Shown here: piece by piece, positions 58,121-64,000 of the stretch
How positions within the stretch are numbered: position 1 is the first letter of the stretch
Layout: each line of letters opens with the position of its first letter
DNA from: Euryodendron excelsum
Taxonomy: Eukaryota; Streptophyta; Magnoliopsida; Ericales; Pentaphylacaceae
Direction of reading: 5' to 3'
DNA length: 64,000 nt
Assembly (NCBI GenBank): GCA_033060915.1
Contig: CM065378.1
Location: 50,044,001-50,108,000, forward strand
Notes under the pieces: model-generated
What the model was told of the DNA's origin: nothing
The model's database searches: none
Seen by the model: the letters and a program-made list of their open reading frames with translations, nothing else
Program-made: the position numbers and the translations under genes

Positions 58121-59280
58121 AAAACACCCATCATGAGGGCTCTTAATTACAATAATTCCACTGCCACATTGTTCTGGTAGGGTTTTTTGTACAAATATTC
58201 TGGAAGAATAGCATTTTTTATATTTGGAGTTTTATATGCCAGTTTAAGCTTCTTGATTTTCTTTTGCTTCCGCTTCCACCTTCTTTAGATAAGCTAATTG
58301 CCAAGGACCTCACTTTGATAGACCCTTCCCCCTGGCTAGAATTTGTCATTGTTAGCTCTTTTTCTTCCACTTGAAATTTGCAACCAAATCACCTTATTTC
58401 CTATCCCTGTCTTTCCCTGCCTTGATATACCTTTACGGGGTCCTAGCACTCAAGGGAACTTCTCTGTTGAAGATACTTACAAGCTGGTTCTACCAATATT
58501 TAAAATTTCTACGCCCCTCCTAAAGTCAAACTCTTTCTATGGTTTTATCTTTTGAGACTTTTTAGTCCTTACCTTTGGATGCTCTATCTGCTTAATGCTA
58601 GACATATCATATCATACCTTCTCCGGCTTACAGTCCTTGCCTAGCTTGGAGCTTTATCCGCTCTTTTTTGGGGGTGTTTTTCCCACCTCCAAGAGTTTTG
58701 AGATTTTTTTTTTTTTCGAGGTTCCTCCTCCTTTTCTTCACTCTGTTTTGTACTAATGACTCTATAAGAGCCAAGAGGGGCCTCTTCTCATTTTGTTTCA
58801 AGAGGACAGAACCTCTCTTTACTCTTAATCTAAAACTTCGTCTCTTTTATAAATAATCTCCATCAAAAAAATGGCCTAGTCTGAACACTTTAACTACATT
58901 CATTTTTGACGTCCCAACTTAACTTTTGATTTAACATGCTGAAGCAAAAACCTTTGCCAAGCAATTTGGTATTAGGAAAGAATGAATATAAATAGCTGCA
59001 TGAAGAATTAAAATCGATTTAACGTCAAATGTTGTTTCTGATGAGTGGTCCCCACCCATGTAGGTGTAATCACTTCCTTCCTAAAGGCGGTTATCTTTTC
59101 ATCACTGTTGGTCTTGGCCAAAATGCATTGACTTTATCCTAATAAATTCGTTGTTACTTTCTGCTATAGTACATCTCTCGCACACGCAAATAGCAGTGTA
59201 CACTTAACTTGATCTTTGTGTGTGCATAATTTGGCCAAGATATATGGATCTTGTTGGCCAGAGTTATTTGAAGGGTTGTT
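58121..59280. other. Spacer between two inverted MULE copies
   Basis: No gene recognised. A T-run lies at about 58707-58719. No tandem or LTR structure was seen. It may be original host sequence or part of another decayed element. Confidence 0.45.
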
Positions 59281-59725
59281 TATCAAAAGAGGTTTATTTT
59301 ATTCAATAAATATTTAATCAGAGCCACTTTTTCAATATTTATAGAATACTAGTTAAGCATCATTAGCATTGATGCCTTTAAAAAAAGTGTCAATGCAAAT
59401 GACGCTTCTTAGTTTCATTTTTTGCAATTTAGTTAATTTTTGTAAAGAGAAAAGGAATTTCAAAAATAAAAATAAAAGCATCATTGCTACTAACGCGTAA
59501 AGTTTTAAAATAGAAAGCATCCATAGCAATGGCGCTTTCAGTTAAAAACTTAAACGTCAATAGCATACACGCTTTCAGTTATATTTAAAGCATTATTGCT
59601 ACTAACGCTTTTAGCAGCCTATACATATATACCAGGTTGCTCAAAAAGTTAAAAACTGATTGGGTCTTCTTCTTCTCTTGAACGATTGTGATTAGTGTGC
59701 TCTGTGAAGCCCAACGGCTAGTGAA

Positions 59726-59760
<35 letters not shown>

Positions 59761-61696
59761 CCCCCCCATTTGCCCTCTCTACCTACAAGTTCAGGGGCTA
59801 ATGGAATTTGAAAGAAGTTAGGGTTTGTCCATATTGTGCTTAAGGCGACATCTCAGGTCTATCAAGTAAATGGTACCTCTCTGAATATCTCTTGCATTTA
59901 GTTGTATAATGTCTTTTTGTTAGACAGTAGATTCGAGGATGTATCAATTTTCTCTTCTGAGGTTCATATTTCCTACCAAGATTTCTAACAAATAATAAAT
60001 ATGGGTCGCCTTTTGACCTCTGTTAAAAGAGTTTGATTGTTGAACTGGATGTATTTCTTTTCACCTTGATTTATGTTTTGTCAAAAAGATGGTGGTGTTA
60101 TTTAGAAAATCAACTATCAGAATGCTTCTACATTATGCAGTGAATTTGAGTTATATTTACATATTTTTGTCTCAGTCATATACAACATCATCTTATAGAG
60201 TGGCTTCCCATTTGTCTTATTGTCCTCCAATCTAAGATGCATCTATATGCTTATTTGTAGCAAAATGTTACAACTGGTCATAGTCCTCATGATGGCAACA
60301 TTGTGTCACCATCTTTGTTCAATAATATATATGGTGCATAATCTATAGAAAGTCTTGTGCGAAAAAGTGAACGCATTTACAATTGGTTGAAGTTCAATGA
60401 TCGCGTAAAAACATTTCACTTCTAGAGGCAAGGATTTAATGTATCAAACTAGAGAAAACAATTTTTTGAAATTGCTAAATGCACTGCCTTTCATCTGAAA
60501 TGGTGTGCCCAAAATTTGAAATAGAGGGTTGTGGACACAGCCATATAAGACGTAGATTTAGTGCCCATAGACTTTTACCTTAAAGCATAAGGATGATATT
60601 TCAATTCATTACAAATGATCAAGATATAAATTATCTATAAATTCATTAAAGTGGTAGCCTAATTCATGAATGATTCTTTACTTAAAAAATAGTACAACTT
60701 TTGTGGGAATATTTAAATTTGTTGACAGTTAATATTTAAATTTAAGTTTAACTTGGTCTAACTTGATCTAACTTGTATTTGCATATGTCAATAGCATAAA
60801 GTAAGTTTAACTGAATGGGTACCGTAAAGGTGATGTGCTATTGAGGTAGGACTATAGTTTAAGACCCTGACGAAGGCATATCATATGATACCAAAGCAAA
60901 GGGGTTTTACACTTGAAGAATTAGAATATTTTCTTATGCCTAAGGTTGTAAATGAAGATGAAAACGTCCGATTGAAGTTGATATGTAGACATCCCCATAA
61001 ACAATGGGAGAGGTTCATTTATTACAAGAAGGTGCCCATCAACAATGACATGACCTTGGATAGTGTACAGGACCTCCCGCCGTGTTTTTCAACACTGAAT
61101 TATGTTGAAATGTACGTGGAGAAGGTGAACATAACGAATGTGTTGAATGCATTGGAGCCGATGTATTCAATTTATGGGGCGTACAATGTTCAGGAAAGTT
61201 AAAGTCAATTTGGCGAGACGTACACTTCATTGTTGACTCACGGGCTTACAGTGGGATTCCCAGTTCATTCACTGGGATGTTGATGCAAGAATCTTACAGC
61301 AAGGCTTCACAGTATGCTGATATGTCCCCACAGCCGTATTATCCAAGGTATAAGTCATACATTGTCGGTGGGTCACAAATGTGGCATGATATTGATACAA
61401 GTTTAGGGGTTGAGCGTCTATCTCCACTATACCTATCGACTTTCCCAATTGACAAGTCCCAACTGCCTGTGGAGGAGTATGTTAATTTGGGTGGTGATGA
61501 AGCTGATGGATGCATACCTGATAGTGCGGGTCCTGATCTAGACATAGACGAGGACATTGAAGCTGAACTAATGGCCAATGAAGAATCTGATGGAGAGGGA
61601 CAGGTGGTGAACCACCATCATCCCAAGTTCATATACCCAAACGATACACTCCTATCCCTTTCTTTATAAACGTGGAGGGGGGTGGTGACGCTACCT
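59281..61696 (+). mobile_element. 5' half of a second, related MULE
   Basis: It starts with a TIR-like segment ('tttattcaataaatatttaa', then 'cattagcattgatgcc') in the same orientation as the left TIR of the first MULE; its outermost bases are diverged. Subterminal short palindromic repeats follow (59480-59610), then a (CT)n run with a C-run (about 59729-59767) and the transposase N-terminus. It is cut at 61696/61697 by a family B LTR, within the sequence 'ggtggtgac' whose uninterrupted form is seen on the minus strand near 56318. Together with 56300-58120 it forms a widely spaced inverted repeat. Confidence 0.7.
60885..61696 (+). pseudogene. MULE transposase N-terminal half, cut by an LTR
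   Basis: From ATG 60885 it reads MIPKQRGFTLEELEYFLMPK and LICRHPHKQWERFIYYKKV to a TAA near 61200. A second open frame (from about 61277) gives the Tyr/Ser-rich segment SPLYLSTFPIDKSQLPVEEY and the acidic DLDIDEDIEAELMANEESDG. It aligns with 57112-56350 on the minus strand, with fewer stops, so this copy is better preserved over this part. The catalytic domain is missing because the LTR begins at 61697. It may resume beyond the window after that LTR. Confidence 0.7.
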
Positions 61697-64000
61697 GTAA
61701 GCACCCCATTTTTGATCGCTCGACAGTCTACACTCCATCCAGACTTGTGTTCAAGTCATTGTGGACGTATTCCAATCAAAACCGACTCTCTAAGTCTAAA
61801 TCCCATCTGTCCATCGCTTCGCGGGCCCGCTAGGCCCAAATAGAGGCAAAATCACCAAAATGCCCTTAGGGGCATTATTCTTTCCAATTCTAACTCCAAT
61901 CCCTCTCTCGAGACAATTTATTCCTCGAGACCGTTCCAAATCAGGCACATCTTTCTGAAGATGCTAAGTCCCCTTTCCAAATCCCTCTATCGCGACAGTT
62001 TATACCTCGAGACGGTTCCAAATCAGGCACGTCTTTTCGAAGACGGTAAGTCCCCTTTCCAATCCCTCTCTCGAGACAATTTATTCCTCGAGACGGTTCC
62101 AATTCAGGTGCATCTTTCCAAAGACGGTAAGTCCCCTTTCCAATCCCTCTCTCGAGACAGTTTATTCCTTAAGACGGTTCCAAATCAGGTGCGTCTTTCC
62201 GAAGACGGTAAGTCCCCTTTCCAATCCCTCTCTCGAGACAGTTTATTCCTTGAGACGGTTCCAAATCAGGCACATCTTTCCGAAGACGGTAAGTCCCCTT
62301 TCCAATTTCTCTCTCGAGACAGTTTATACCTCGAGATAGTTCCAAATCAGGCACGTCTTTTCAAAGATGGTAAGTCCCCTTTCCAATCCCTCTCTCGAGA
62401 CAGTTTATTCCTCGAGACGGTTCCACTTCAGGCATGTCTTTTCGGAGACGATAAGTCCCCTTTCCAATCCTCTCTCGAGACAGTTTATTCCTTGAGACGG
62501 TTCCATATCAAGCACGTCTTTCCGAAGACGGTAAGTCCCCTTTCCAATCCTTCTCTCGAGACAGTTTATTCCTCGTGATGGTTCCAATTCATACACATCT
62601 TTTCAGAGACGGTAAGTCCCCTTTCCAATCCCTCTCTCGAGATAGTTTATTCCTCGAGACAGTTCCAAATCAGGCACGTCTTTTCGAAGACGATAAGACC
62701 TCTTTCCAATCCCTCTCTCGAGATATTTTATTCCTCGAGACAGTCCCAAATCAGGCACGTCTTTTCGAAGACGATAAGACCCATTTCCAATCCCTCTCTC
62801 GAGACAGTTTATTCCTCAAGAGGGTCTGAGTAGCAGAAATACTCGCAAACATCACAACCGTTAGAGTAGCGAAAATACTCGCAAACAGGTCGACATAGGG
62901 AATTGCCAACAAACCCGTGTCACGACGACTACCGTCAGAGTGGCAGAAACACTCAAAACCCAGGTCAACGCCAGTGCCTACTAGCCAACTTCGGTGAAAA
63001 ATGACCAAACTGCCCCTTGGGCCTTTTCCAAGACTTTTCGGTCAAGATGACCATTTTGCCCCTAGGCATCCAAACGCCCCGAGAACCACACCGGCTTTGG
63101 GTATCAAACCGGTAACCTTCTGAGAATGCTTTTTATAGTACTCTCAACCTTTCTCTACCTTTCCGGATCATTCCGAGTCAATTCCGGCCAACCCGGTACA
63201 AAATGACCGTTTTGCCCCTGGTGGGCTGGTCTCCTTTTTCGACCACACCGGCCCTGGGAATCAAACCGGCAACCTTTGGGAACATTTTGAATAATGTTTC
63301 CAAATTTCGAGTCTTCTTCCGGGACAGTCCGAGTCCGTCCCGGTAGCTTTCCAACCCGATTGACCATTTTGCCCCTAACGGCCCGATCAACCCTTCCGAC
63401 ACATTCTATCCTCACTTTTCAAGTCAAATACCTCTGGGACACTCTTTTAAGCGTTCCTACTCTTTTTCGGCCTTCTGAGTCATTCCCGGTCTTCCAAACT
63501 CCTTCTCGGACTTTTTGGAGTCACTCCTAGTGAAGCCAAGTTAAAAATTGCATGGCAGTCACTAGTACAAGCGCCCAAATCTAGTCAAAGATACGTTGCT
63601 TGCCGACCTTAAACATTTCCTAATTGGCTAGCGCCACTAGTAGTGGCGCCAAGCCAAAAAATGGCCTGGTGCCACTAGGAGTGGCGCTAGTGTAATTTTT
63701 GGTCTAGCCCCACTACAACAGGCGCCAGTGCATTCCTCTCTCTATAAATACAGAGCCTCTTCTAGCGTGAAAGAGGTCGGCAAACTCAATCTAAAAATCA
63801 TATATTTCGATATACAGAGCTCGTGCACTCTCTAAACCCTAGCTTTTTAGGTATTTCAAACCCTAGCTACCATATACTAAACCCTAGCCTTCTATACACT
63901 TATACACACCCCCATACACTCATACACTAGTCTTCAACCCTCCTTTGAAGACTTGAAGAGCTGCAATCTAAAGTTTGAAGACAACTCTTGAAGATTGAAG
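61697..64000 (+). mobile_element. Family B LTR (third copy), running off the window
   Basis: It starts TGTAAGCACCCC at 61697 and follows 15258-17340 in order: 'gcccgctaggcccaaataga', the 81-bp array, 29-bp-type units, the 'tgaccgttttgcccct' blocks, the palindrome cluster (63630-63728), TATAAATA (63743-63750) and the 'cgatatacagagctcg' leader. Whether it is a solo LTR or the start of a full element cannot be decided. The target site inside the MULE is '..gacgctacc'. Confidence 0.85.
61889..62825 (+). repeat. About eleven tandem units of 81 bp
   Basis: The landmark 'taag[ta]cc' recurs at 61965, 62047, 62128, 62209, 62290, 62371, 62452, 62532, 62613, 62694 and 62775, spaced 81 bp apart (one 82, one 80). 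Because 81 is a multiple of three, long open frames appear by chance here (for example 61961-62578). The array lies in U3, upstream of the LTR promoter. Confidence 0.95.

Noticed and set aside
36310..58129. 9-bp target duplication for the MULE
   Set aside because: Flanks TTACTCGGT and AAAACACCC do not match, and shifting the ends by a few bases did not help.
58343..58856. Short frames in the spacer between the two MULEs
   Set aside because: No domain, T-rich composition and no promoter signals; treated as non-coding.
61961..62578. 205-codon open frame with a 27-residue repeat
   Set aside because: It is the 81-bp tandem array read in frame; the opposite strand is equally open and the array is part of a non-coding LTR region.

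Overview
This is nuclear DNA from a flowering plant, probably a eudicot; the species cannot be named from the sequence. It is AT-rich and mostly made of mobile elements, many inserted inside one another. The evidence is LTR retrotransposons with very long (3-5 kb) LTRs, a Mutator-like DNA transposon (MULE), several copies of the plant mobile domain (PMD), splice-site-like introns and one plant cell-wall glycoprotein gene. No rRNA, tRNA or CRISPR array was seen.

Layout. 1-5828: fragments of a long-LTR retroelement family, including a decayed PMD-like antisense ORF (3551-4402). 5829-33761: a degenerate Ty3/gypsy element of probable Tat lineage on + (gag, protease, RT, RNase H, integrase, then an antisense intron-bearing PMD ORF, then the 3' LTR). 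Its gag is interrupted by a small non-autonomous LTR element (6474-10914). Its protease/RT spacer is interrupted by a stack of solo LTRs: family A (12700-25842, perfect duplication CTTTG), holding a 5-kb family B LTR on + (15258-25392), holding a second family B LTR on - (17803-22913, perfect duplication CCTTT). 33762-36318: a 2.5-kb island with the only convincing intact host gene, a fasciclin-like arabinogalactan protein at 34769-35626. 36319-58120: an autonomous-type MULE with long terminal inverted repeats, a transposase and a PMD gene on -, and two small orphan ORFs read divergently from a G-box-rich region. Its PMD gene is split by an 11.8-kb non-autonomous retroelement (family C, 39935-51693, minus strand). 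58121-59280: spacer. 59281-61696: the 5' half of a second related MULE, inverted relative to the first and cut at 61697 by another family B LTR that runs off the window.

How the parts relate. The PMD links the window together: it occurs as a gene inside the MULE, as antisense extra ORFs just inside the 3' LTR of two retroelements, and in the 3551-4402 fragment. The family C element, itself a PMD carrier, landed inside the MULE's PMD gene. The LTR families carry variable tandem arrays (81 bp, about 29 bp) and a conserved cluster of GGCGCCAC palindromes just upstream of the TATA box. The most novel candidate is the divergent orphan gene pair at 52443-54036, with four TTCACGTGAA palindromes between two outward-facing TATA boxes.
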